Source: Maricurvus nonylphenolicus
GTDB lineage: Bacteria > Pseudomonadota > Gammaproteobacteria > Pseudomonadales > Cellvibrionaceae
Assembly: GCF_042854845.1 (NCBI RefSeq)
Contig: NZ_AP031498.1
Span: 2,108,001-2,172,000, forward strand
Reading direction: 5' to 3'
DNA: 64,000 nucleotides
Shown: piece after piece, positions 1-7,203 of the stretch
Layout: the number at the start of each line of letters is the position of its first letter
Numbering within the stretch: position 1 is the stretch's first letter
Translations under genes and position numbers: made by a program
Notes under the pieces: model-generated
What the model was told of the DNA's origin: nothing
The model's database searches: none
The model's input: only the letters and a program-made list of their open reading frames with translations

Positions 1-741
1 TTTGCTGTAATCGGCAATCACTCGAACTTCCAGTTCGTCGCTGGGCTGCCACAGGGCTTGAACCTTGGCCGAATAGATATCGGTATTGAGCTGATCTTTG
101 CCCGTGACAGGGTTATCAATAAAACCATCACGCTTGTCACTGATAATACTGGCACGCATGGCAAGTGTGTCAGTAACTGCACCGTTAACATAGAAAGAGG
201 CTTTTTGTTTGTCGTAGTTACCTAGCGTTACTTCACCACCCGCTTCAAAATCTTGGCTGGGTTTGGTGGAACTTAAAATCATGGCGCCGGCACTGGTGTT
301 TTTACCAAACAGAGTTCCCTGTGGGCCACGTAGAATTTCTACGCTGCTGATATCGTTAAAGGTGGCCAATACCATGCCGGATCGGCTGCGATATACACCA
401 TCCATATACAGGCCCACTGCACCTTCAAATGCCGCATTGGTGCCGTTGGTGCCGATGCCACGGATACGTACCGGGCTGTTGGAAACCTTGTTTTGCGCGG
501 TATTAAAATTAACACTGGGGCTGGCGGTATTAAGGTCTACCGCATCGTCAATGCCTTGGGCTTTCATGGCCTGGGAATCATAGGCGGTAACCGCTACAGG
601 CACGTCCTGCAGGCTTTGTTCACGCTTCTGCGCGGTAACGACAATTTCTTCCAGGGTAAAGGAAGCGTCGTTGGCTATTACGGGTAATGAGGGCAATAAG
701 GTGGCTACGCTAATGGCAACCGGCAGTGATTTCTTTAACAT
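1..741 (-). CDS. TonB-dependent receptor, N-terminal part (runs off left edge)
   Basis: Outer-membrane active-transport receptor of the siderophore/organic-substrate type. Only the first 247 codons are in the window; the frame is open to base 1. The N-terminus MLKKSLPVAISVATLLPSL is a Sec signal peptide, followed by the TonB-box-like EEIVVTAQKREQSLQDVPVA and a plug domain with the family motifs RIRGIGTNG and VEILRGPQGTLFGKNTSAGA. The start ATG (739-741) lies before a hydrophobic leader and is preceded by a purine-rich stretch. It is co-oriented with the molybdoenzyme operon that ends 194 bases upstream, so it may serve uptake of that enzyme's substrate. That link is inference from position only. 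The plug type resembles catabolic TonB receptors common in sphingomonads and marine gammaproteobacteria rather than a recognised iron receptor. Confidence 0.93.
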   Translation of the reverse strand, partial: MLKKSLPVAISVATLLPSLPVIANDASFTLEEIVVTAQKREQSLQDVPVAVTAYDSQAMKAQGIDDAVDLNTASPSVNFNTAQNKVSNSPVRIRGIGTNGTNAAFEGAVGLYMDGVYRSRSGMVLATFNDISSVEILRGPQGTLFGKNTSAGAMILSSTKPSQDFEAGGEVTLGNYDKQKASFYVNGAVTDTLAMRASIISDKRDGFIDNPVTGKDQLNTDIYSAKVQALWQPSDELEVRVIADYSK

Positions 742-935
742 CGCGGTCTCTCACAAAAAATTATTTAATCTTGTAATTTTCATCAGGGTTAGGAACTAAC
801 CCTTCAAAAGTTTATCGGTATCAATAGGGAGCTTGATATTGTCAGACTGCTACCGCGATTGGTCTTTTCCGATAGTCATCTGGTCATTACAGGGAGTGTT
901 TGTGAGAAACTATTAAGGTAAGTGATATCTATAGA

Positions 936-1463
936 TTATTCGGTATGTGTAACTTCGATCAGCGCTTTAAGGGTTTCTTCAAATGCCAAAAGAGCGGCAT
1001 ACAGATCCGGCGTCAAGAGGGTGATACGTTGTTTGGCAATGTTTACCCAAGGAATTAAGTAGTCGTTGACCAGTGTGCGTAAAATAAAGTCTTCTTGTGA
1101 TGCATAGGCCTGTGCTGTGATTTCTATGACAATAGACAAATGATCTGCAGGAAGAATCTTTTCATGATATTTCAGGTGCAAATGTGACATCGCACGCATC
1201 AGTATTTCCCGTAGGCCGTCAGCGGATTTATTGAGGGATGCACTCAAATACAGCGGTACGGTAGGCGCGGGCAGGCCGACGTGAAAATGACGATTGAAGT
1301 CAATTTCCAAGTCCGCGTGGTAATCACTGACATGCAAAGCGCGCCAACAGCACTCGAATTGTTCTGCGTTGATACTGGGGCTCCATAACTGAGCCCAGGC
1401 AAGCAGTATCAAACTGTTGTCGTCGCTGTTATTCATTGACATGGCTGGAATGGTCATCGTCAT
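936..1463 (-). CDS. TorD/DmsD-like chaperone for a molybdoenzyme
   Basis: Predicted cytoplasmic redox-enzyme maturation protein that would hold the alpha subunit until cofactor insertion and Tat export. The 175-residue, all-helical, leucine/alanine-rich protein has no signal peptide. Its assignment rests on size, on weak similarity to TorD-family chaperones (the LILLAWAQLW start and the acidic/His-containing middle), and mainly on being the last gene of the alpha-beta-gamma operon, where EbdD/DdhD/SerB-type chaperones normally sit. It begins 4 bases after the gamma-subunit stop. The AAGG at the gamma stop is better spaced from the second ATG (start 1457) than from the first, so the protein may be two residues shorter. 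Function is inferred from context more than from motifs. Confidence 0.75.
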   Translation of the reverse strand: MTMTIPAMSMNNSDDNSLILLAWAQLWSPSINAEQFECCWRALHVSDYHADLEIDFNRHFHVGLPAPTVPLYLSASLNKSADGLREILMRAMSHLHLKYHEKILPADHLSIVIEITAQAYASQEDFILRTLVNDYLIPWVNIAKQRITLLTPDLYAALLAFEETLKALIEVTHTE

Positions 1464-1467
1464 TACC

Positions 1468-2013
1468 TTATGCCAGATTGACCCAGGTGGGCGTTATCGA
1501 CTTTAGGCCTCCGCGTTCTGCGCGTTCACCTAACCAAATAGCGATGGCGATTTTTTTAAAGTGGTTAAGGGACTTCCAACCTGTGAGCTCAAAGGTGACC
1601 ACCCACATATCCTGTTGCCAGTTGGCGGTGACTCCCCATTGTGGCGGTGCCGGTAAACGTTGCATAGAGCCCAGGCCTTCGGCGTTGACCAGGGTGATCG
1701 TGTCTTTATCTGCACGCCAGAGGGCTCCTTCAACAGGATTGGTTGTATCGCCCATGGTCATTATCTGGGAGTATTCTGTGGTGGGCACTAAAATAGCGGC
1801 CGCATCGATGAATGTATCCACTTCATCACTGATGTTTTTTACAGGGTTGGGGCATTGCCAGGCGATGCTAATCAGAAAGCCATTCGCGATGCTATCGCTA
1901 GTGACAACGGCACTAGGCGTTGTAGGCGTAACGGCATCTGCATAGGCTTTGGGCACGTATCCGCCAGGCTGATAGGCGGTAGGGGCTGCCATTAGGGTAA
2001 CGTTTTCCTGCAT
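1468..2013 (-). CDS. Heme b-binding gamma subunit of an ethylbenzene-dehydrogenase-like enzyme
   Basis: Electron-transfer subunit of the type II DMSO-reductase family (EbdC/DdhC/ClrC-like), expected to carry one heme b with Met and Lys ligands. It has 181 residues; the C-terminal GERAERGGLKSITPTWVNL matches the conserved end of this family and contains the likely lysine ligand. Methionines in SQIMTMGDTTNPVEGALW are ligand candidates. The ATG overlaps the beta-subunit stop by one base (TAATG) and has a GAGAGG ribosome site 7 bases upstream. Oddity: no hydrophobic signal peptide is visible, although several family members have a Sec leader, and an in-frame TGA 24 bases upstream rules out a longer N-terminus. 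It may leave the cell with the Tat-exported alpha-beta dimer. Confidence 0.85.
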   Translation of the reverse strand: MQENVTLMAAPTAYQPGGYVPKAYADAVTPTTPSAVVTSDSIANGFLISIAWQCPNPVKNISDEVDTFIDAAAILVPTTEYSQIMTMGDTTNPVEGALWRADKDTITLVNAEGLGSMQRLPAPPQWGVTANWQQDMWVVTFELTGWKSLNHFKKIAIAIWLGERAERGGLKSITPTWVNLA

Positions 2014-3059
2014 TAGATCACCTCTCGGGTTTGTTCATCTAACTTGAAGTTATCGTTCCAGTTGTAGGCGATAAGGATATCCATCAGTTCGCTCTCCAAA
2101 CCTTGTTTTTTCTTTTCACGTTCTTGTTTGACGATGTCGACCGCGCGCTCAGCCTCTTCACCAAACAGCTGCTTCAGATACGCCATGGGTATACGAGGAA
2201 TATCAGTAGGGCGGCCTTCGCTATCCAATTGATTGGGGCTTACCGGTGGGATGTAGAACACATTAGGTCCCAGTCCGTATTCAGGGTGTAGAGGGATGGC
2301 GACCTTCCATTTGTGAACTAGCTTCCAGATAGGGCCTTCCTCGTCATCCAGATAGCCAACAAAGCGTAGGCGCCCTGGGCATTGACGGGCGCAGGCCGGC
2401 GCGGTGCCTTCTTCCACGCGAGGGAAACAGAAAATACATTTGGCCGCCACTTGTCGTTGACGATCGAAGTAGACTTTTTTGTAGGGGCAGGCCTCCACGC
2501 AGAAGCGATAGCCGTGGCAGCGATCCTGATTGACCAACACAATGCCGTCTTCATCTCGTTTATAAATTGAGCCACGAGGGCAGGCATCCAGGCAGGCCGG
2601 ATGCGTACAGTGATTACATAACCGGGGTAGATAAAAATAGTGATTGTCTTCAGGGTAAGTGCCTGAGCCTTCATCTTCATCCCAGTTAGGGCCCCATGAA
2701 GGATCTTCGTTGGGTTTTAGCCAGGTTTTTTCACCGGTGGTGGCATCGGTGGCGATAACATCGCCGTGATTGAATGACCATGCTCGACCATAGCCGTTAT
2801 CCAGGCTTGGGATTTTGCCGCGTTTGACATCACCGGTTTCGGTTCTGCCGCCGATCTCTTCCCACATTTTGGGGTAGCCAGCGCCATTGCCTGCTGAGCG
2901 GGTTTCAACATTATTCCAGTAGGTGTAGTCGGTACCTTCATCCTTGTTCCAAAGCTTTTTGCAGGCCACGGAACATGTGTGGCAGCCCAGGCACTTGTTA
3001 AGATCAAGCACCATAGCGACTTGGCGAGTAACGCCGTTGCGGGTTATTTCTGCACTCAT
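2013..3059 (-). CDS. Iron-sulfur beta subunit of a type II DMSO-reductase-family enzyme
   Basis: Carries electrons between the Mo-containing alpha subunit and the heme b gamma subunit. The 348 residues show four ferredoxin-type cysteine clusters: C23/C26/C29/C33, C148/C151/C156/C160, C181/C187/C191 with Tyr184 in place of the second Cys, and C208/C211/C223/C227. Replacement of one Cys by an aromatic residue in the CHGYRFCVEACPYKK motif is the hallmark of NarH/EbdB-type subunits and predicts three [4Fe-4S] and one [3Fe-4S] cluster. Length and motif order fit EbdB/DdhB/ClrB. There is no signal peptide, so it should be exported as a hitchhiker of the Tat substrate alpha subunit. The start overlaps the alpha stop by 4 bases (ATGA), a sign of translational coupling. 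Confidence 0.95.
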   Translation of the reverse strand: MSAEITRNGVTRQVAMVLDLNKCLGCHTCSVACKKLWNKDEGTDYTYWNNVETRSAGNGAGYPKMWEEIGGRTETGDVKRGKIPSLDNGYGRAWSFNHGDVIATDATTGEKTWLKPNEDPSWGPNWDEDEGSGTYPEDNHYFYLPRLCNHCTHPACLDACPRGSIYKRDEDGIVLVNQDRCHGYRFCVEACPYKKVYFDRQRQVAAKCIFCFPRVEEGTAPACARQCPGRLRFVGYLDDEEGPIWKLVHKWKVAIPLHPEYGLGPNVFYIPPVSPNQLDSEGRPTDIPRIPMAYLKQLFGEEAERAVDIVKQEREKKKQGLESELMDILIAYNWNDNFKLDEQTREVI

Positions 3060-6000
3060 AGTGATATCCGTTGCTTGTCAGTTGAGTTGCGCTTTTGCTC
3101 TTTGATGAGGTCTTCAGCGGTTTTCAATTTCTCGCCTTGCCACTTTCTAATCCCCACGCGGGTATCCTGTACGTGGCTTCCGGGGGAGTAGTGCGCGGCC
3201 GAAAGAACCATTTGGCCTTCACCGCCATCACCGGCAAAGTGCAAGGGGTTGATCAGACCAGGAATAATATTCTTAAAGCTGTTGTGATCCGGGAATTGGC
3301 TGGGTTCCCAGGCGTGGAAGTAAAAAACAACTTTCGGGCGAATCATGGTTGAGAGTTTGACGCGCATACGGAACTCACCATAACGGTTAAAGAACACGCC
3401 CCAATCGTTGTCTTCCAGGTTATACAGTTTGGCATCGCTTGGATTGAGATACATTACGGGCTCACCGCGCTGCATACGCAGCAGTAACGGTGTGTCTCGC
3501 CATGTACTGTGTACACTCCAGCGGGAGTGACAGGAAATCATTTGGTATTCGTAACTGCCGCCAGCCTCTGGGCTTTCCTTGTGGGTAGGTACAGCTTCAC
3601 CGGCTTCGATAAACCAGGGGTGGTCAATATAGTATTGCTGGCGTCCGTGCAGTGTCGGCCAGGGTGTTTTATGGCGTATGAAATCCGTCAGGGGTTGCAA
3701 TACACCTACGCCGTCCCAGTCGGAGTTATAGATATGGTTAACCCAACCCGGTGCGCCCACACTTTTAAATTTCTGGATGCCTTCTTTTTTCACCGCCTCG
3801 ATATCCATGTCTTCACAGGAATGGCTGTTGACGATGATGTCTTCGGTAATTTTCTCGGCGTCGTGGGGGCCGTATTTATTATCCAGGCTAAAGCGATCGC
3901 AGAGGGTCTTAAGGTCGTTTTCGTCACCGTTGACATTTTCGAGTGGGGCGAGATCCCTTTCTTTGGCAATCCTCTGTATAGCTTCGGACAATAACCAGTG
4001 AATCTCCCATTCGTCTTTACTTTCCCCTAAAGGTTTTACGGCCACATCGCAGTATTGTAAGTAAGGTGCAAAGGATACCGGGAATTTGATACCGGGTTTT
4101 TCGTAGTATCCGGCCACAGGCAGCACGTAGTCACAGTGCATGCTGGTGTAGCTCATCTTGAAATTCATATCGACAGTTAATTCAAGATCATTCCATTGCT
4201 CGGCAATAAGCTTGGCGGTCATATTATTGCGGCGTAGAAGGTTGCTGCCGAACATAATTCGAGCTCGAATCTTCCCGCTTCTGGGGCTCACGGGCATCCA
4301 GTCTTTTTCGATGGACTCCGTGACATAGTCATCAAACTTTCTGGGGTAAAGATCGTCCATTTCAGTGGCGATGTCTTCTTTAATGCCCTGGTAGTGATAG
4401 TTCTGACTGGTCATGTCAGTGAAGTTAGGCGTGATTAACGGGTGTGCCTGTCTAAAGAGTTTGTGGCGAGCTTGCAGCTTGCTCTTTTTGCCCACCAGCT
4501 GATCGACCATGGTAGAAAAGACTTCAGCGTTGCCTGCGAGCTTTGCCATCATTTTCATTTGCCCGAGCATGCCGGTACCGGGATTGGTGATGAACTCTTC
4601 ATATCCTTCCATGCCATGGAAGCCGATAGACGAAAAACCTGCGCCTTTTTCATTGCCTATACAGCCTTTCAGGGACAGGCACAGTAGTTTGGTTCTGTTC
4701 ATTAAATCTGAATGCAGGTAACGGTTGGAGCCGTAACTGGATAGAATCATCGGGCGTTTGGCATTGGCAAAACCAACGGCAAAATCCCGGATCAACTCCA
4801 GGCTCATACCTGTGGCGTTGGCCGCTTTTTCGAAGGTCCATTCATCCAGCTGTTCTTTAATGGTCGCGCCTACCGGCATGACAGGGATTAATTCGCCATC
4901 TTCAGACCTAACTTCAAAGAAACCTTCAATAGCCGGATTGGTGCCGTTTAAACCGAGGTTGTAGTCATCTTCGTTGCCTTCACAGCCGGACGCTGGGATG
5001 GCTTTTTCCTGATTGAGATCCCAGACGTAGTAGAGGTTTTTCTTACCACCTTTGATCAGGTCTTTTTCACGCAGGAAACGCCCGGTATCGGTTCTGATCA
5101 GAAGCGGGAAGTCAGTCTGTTCCTGCAGGTAGGGCAGGTCAATTTTATCGGTTGCCCAAATATGGCGGGCCGTGGCCAAACCCAGTGCAGCATCGGTGCC
5201 GGGCTTAATAGGGAGCCATTTATCGGCCCGAATAGCCGTTGCACTGTGTACCGGGTCGATAACCACAAGGTCGGCGCCGTTGTATTTCGCTTCATACAGG
5301 AAGTGGGTATCTGGCATTTGGGTAACGGCGGGGTTCATCATCCAAACTACCAGGTAGTCGGAAAGGAACCATTCATCCGATGAACCTCCAATAAGCGGCA
5401 TACCCAGAGTCAGTGTGGCTCCCATATTCAGATCGCCAACCTCGGCGTAGGTGTCCGGCGCGCTGCTGCCAAATAACGTGGCGAAGCGGATTAATGACGC
5501 AAAGGTGGCGCCGTAATCGAAGTAGGTACCGGGTTCATGATTGATGGAGGCGGAGCCGTGTTTGATGGCGATATCAACGTACTTCTCAGCAATTTCATCA
5601 ATTGCTTGTTGCCAGGTGATCTTTTGCCATTTGCCTTCACCTCTTTTACCAGCACGTTTTAGTGGGGTGGTAATACGGGTAGGGCCATACATCACCTCGG
5701 TATAACAGCCGCCTTTTTGGCAACCCCGTGGATTTAAGTCCGGCACATTGGGTTCGGCTTGTTCGTAGTTGGCCGATTGTTCCTCTCGAACCACGATGCC
5801 GTCTTTTACATACAGATCCCAGTTACAGGCGCTGCGACAGTTCATCCAGCCGTGAGAGCCGCGGGTGATGGAATCCCAACTCCAGCGGGCTTTGTAGAGG
5901 TCCTGCCAGGATTCCAGTTTGTCACTAGGTGGAAAGTTACCTGTAGCGGCTTCTGTATTCTGGGTCAGGTGAAACAGCGGTAAGCCCGCGCTGGCAGTAG

Positions 6001-6067
6001 AGGCGCTCATACCTTTGAGGAAGGTACGACGGTTGAATTTAATTCGGCTACTCAGTGATAACGGCAT
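3056..6067 (-). CDS. Molybdopterin alpha subunit, ethylbenzene/steroid C25 dehydrogenase-like
   Basis: Catalytic subunit of a periplasmic bis-MGD molybdoenzyme of the type II DMSO-reductase family. Members hydroxylate hydrocarbons or steroid side chains (EbdA, S25dA) or reduce selenate or chlorate. Starting at ATG 6067 (ribosome site GGGGAAG 6 bases upstream) gives 1003 residues, near EbdA length; an ATG at 6106 has no ribosome site. A Tat signal NRRTFLKG lies at residues 12-19. An N-terminal [4Fe-4S] site is suggested by H72, C77, C81 and C116. The region AEVGDLNMGA contains Asp212, which fits the Asp Mo-ligand expected for this family. It is first in an operon with beta, gamma and chaperone genes, and divergent from an AraC regulator. 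The hydroxylase direction is favoured over a reductase by overall resemblance to EbdA, but the substrate cannot be read from the sequence. Confidence 0.93.
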   Translation of the reverse strand: MPLSLSSRIKFNRRTFLKGMSASTASAGLPLFHLTQNTEAATGNFPPSDKLESWQDLYKARWSWDSITRGSHGWMNCRSACNWDLYVKDGIVVREEQSANYEQAEPNVPDLNPRGCQKGGCYTEVMYGPTRITTPLKRAGKRGEGKWQKITWQQAIDEIAEKYVDIAIKHGSASINHEPGTYFDYGATFASLIRFATLFGSSAPDTYAEVGDLNMGATLTLGMPLIGGSSDEWFLSDYLVVWMMNPAVTQMPDTHFLYEAKYNGADLVVIDPVHSATAIRADKWLPIKPGTDAALGLATARHIWATDKIDLPYLQEQTDFPLLIRTDTGRFLREKDLIKGGKKNLYYVWDLNQEKAIPASGCEGNEDDYNLGLNGTNPAIEGFFEVRSEDGELIPVMPVGATIKEQLDEWTFEKAANATGMSLELIRDFAVGFANAKRPMILSSYGSNRYLHSDLMNRTKLLCLSLKGCIGNEKGAGFSSIGFHGMEGYEEFITNPGTGMLGQMKMMAKLAGNAEVFSTMVDQLVGKKSKLQARHKLFRQAHPLITPNFTDMTSQNYHYQGIKEDIATEMDDLYPRKFDDYVTESIEKDWMPVSPRSGKIRARIMFGSNLLRRNNMTAKLIAEQWNDLELTVDMNFKMSYTSMHCDYVLPVAGYYEKPGIKFPVSFAPYLQYCDVAVKPLGESKDEWEIHWLLSEAIQRIAKERDLAPLENVNGDENDLKTLCDRFSLDNKYGPHDAEKITEDIIVNSHSCEDMDIEAVKKEGIQKFKSVGAPGWVNHIYNSDWDGVGVLQPLTDFIRHKTPWPTLHGRQQYYIDHPWFIEAGEAVPTHKESPEAGGSYEYQMISCHSRWSVHSTWRDTPLLLRMQRGEPVMYLNPSDAKLYNLEDNDWGVFFNRYGEFRMRVKLSTMIRPKVVFYFHAWEPSQFPDHNSFKNIIPGLINPLHFAGDGGEGQMVLSAAHYSPGSHVQDTRVGIRKWQGEKLKTAEDLIKEQKRNSTDKQRISL

Positions 6068-6110
6068 AATCTTCCCCGATAAATAGCGTGTTCTGACTAA
6101 TTCCATATTT

Positions 6111-6116
6111 ATTGTA
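6111..6116 (-). promoter_or_regulatory. Possible -10 box for the molybdoenzyme operon
   Basis: On the minus strand this reads TACAAT, one mismatch from TATAAT, about 44 bases upstream of the alpha-subunit ATG. At 17 bases further upstream there is only a poor -35 (GTCAAC), which would suit a promoter needing an activator such as the divergent AraC-type protein. Weak evidence, from pattern only. Confidence 0.3.
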
Positions 6117-6134
6117 TGGGATTGGTTGTTCAGG

Positions 6135-6163
6135 TTGACATGGCCGGAGGGCTTCCAAATAAT
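6135..6163 (+). promoter_or_regulatory. Sigma70 promoter of the AraC-type regulator
   Basis: A perfect -35 box TTGACA (6135-6140) is followed after exactly 17 bases by AATAAT (6158-6163), one mismatch from consensus. Transcription would start near 6170. This lies downstream of the earlier in-frame ATG at 6116, so it indicates that translation starts at ATG 6188. Low-level constitutive expression of the regulator is the simplest reading. Confidence 0.65.
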
Positions 6164-6187
6164 GTCATTTTTGCTACTGGTATCGGT

Positions 6188-7195
6188 ATGGACAGTACAG
6201 ACTCTTTTGTCGCGATGATGGCTGACTATTTCCTGCAGATTCAGCCTGCAATGCCCTCTGCGCTCATTGAAGAGATAAAACGTGGTGATGTAGGCCCTGA
6301 TGCGTTACTGGGCTTGTTTCGAGAATACGCCCGCTTGCGTGAAAAGCCGTCGTGGGGTATCGACTTGGGCATGCGTTTTAACTTGCTAGAGTTTGGCTTT
6401 TTTGGGTATGCCGTTTCAAGTGCGCCTACCTTGCGTCATAGTCTGGGTTTGCTGGTGGACTATGGTGTGCTGGTTGGTTCCATTTATGACTACCAGTTGG
6501 AAGAAAACGAGCAGACCTTAACCATCAGTTTTACCCCGGCAATAGATTTTTCTGACATGGGTGCAGGTGTGGCGGAATTCGCGTTTTCATCGCTGATAAA
6601 GCAGGTTTTTGCGGTTACCTTTGGTAATTTGGATCAGCTCAAATTCGGTTTTATGGATGCTCAACCGGATTATATTCAACTGCTTCAGGAGTATTTGGGC
6701 GGCGAGCTTTTATTTAATCAGTCATCCTTTTTTATGACGATTCCGAGTCAGTACTGCGATCTCCCATCTCCCTTGTATAACCGAGAAATTTGGGAACTTT
6801 CGATACAGGAATGCCGCAAGCAGTACTCAATGACGAAATATACCTATGAACGGCTGAACATTGTGGATGCTGTTAATGGCTATATCGACAGCGCCATTTT
6901 GAGAAACCAACAGGGGGTTGCGTCATACGCAGCCTTGCCTACCTCTGCTGAAGTGTCGAGTAAACTCGGAATCAGTGAATCCTATTTAAGAAAACAATTG
7001 TTGGCAGAGAAAACGTCTTTTCGACAGTTAAAGGAAGAGCGGTGTCAGGATTGGAGCTTGAAATTACTCAAACAAGAGCAGCTGAGTATCGAACAGGCTG
7101 CGGGTGTATTGGGATATAGCGATACCAGCAATTTCTCCCGGGCTTTTAAACGATGGTTTGGTCAGGGCCCGGCAGCAGTAAGATCTTCTGATTAA
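6188..7195 (+). CDS. AraC-family transcriptional regulator
   Basis: Cytoplasmic DNA-binding regulator, most likely of the divergent molybdoenzyme operon. With ATG 6188 it has 335 residues. The N-terminal two thirds resemble the AraC-type ligand-binding domain found in OruR/ArgR-like regulators (FREYARLREKPSWGIDLG, LEFGFFGYAVSSAPTLRHS). The last 100 residues hold two helix-turn-helix units with the family signature AAGVLGYSDTSNFSRAFKRW. The upstream ATG at 6116 was rejected because a near-consensus promoter lies between the two. The divergent layout with about 120 bases between start codons is typical of a regulator and its target. The inducer is unknown, plausibly the enzyme's substrate. Confidence 0.9.
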   Translation: MDSTDSFVAMMADYFLQIQPAMPSALIEEIKRGDVGPDALLGLFREYARLREKPSWGIDLGMRFNLLEFGFFGYAVSSAPTLRHSLGLLVDYGVLVGSIYDYQLEENEQTLTISFTPAIDFSDMGAGVAEFAFSSLIKQVFAVTFGNLDQLKFGFMDAQPDYIQLLQEYLGGELLFNQSSFFMTIPSQYCDLPSPLYNREIWELSIQECRKQYSMTKYTYERLNIVDAVNGYIDSAILRNQQGVASYAALPTSAEVSSKLGISESYLRKQLLAEKTSFRQLKEERCQDWSLKLLKQEQLSIEQAAGVLGYSDTSNFSRAFKRWFGQGPAAVRSSD

Positions 7196-7203
7196 CGTAA
7201 TCT

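Noticed and set aside
2318..2680. 120-residue ORF inside the beta-subunit gene
   Set aside because: Shadow frame of the Fe-S subunit; the real frame has all four cysteine clusters.
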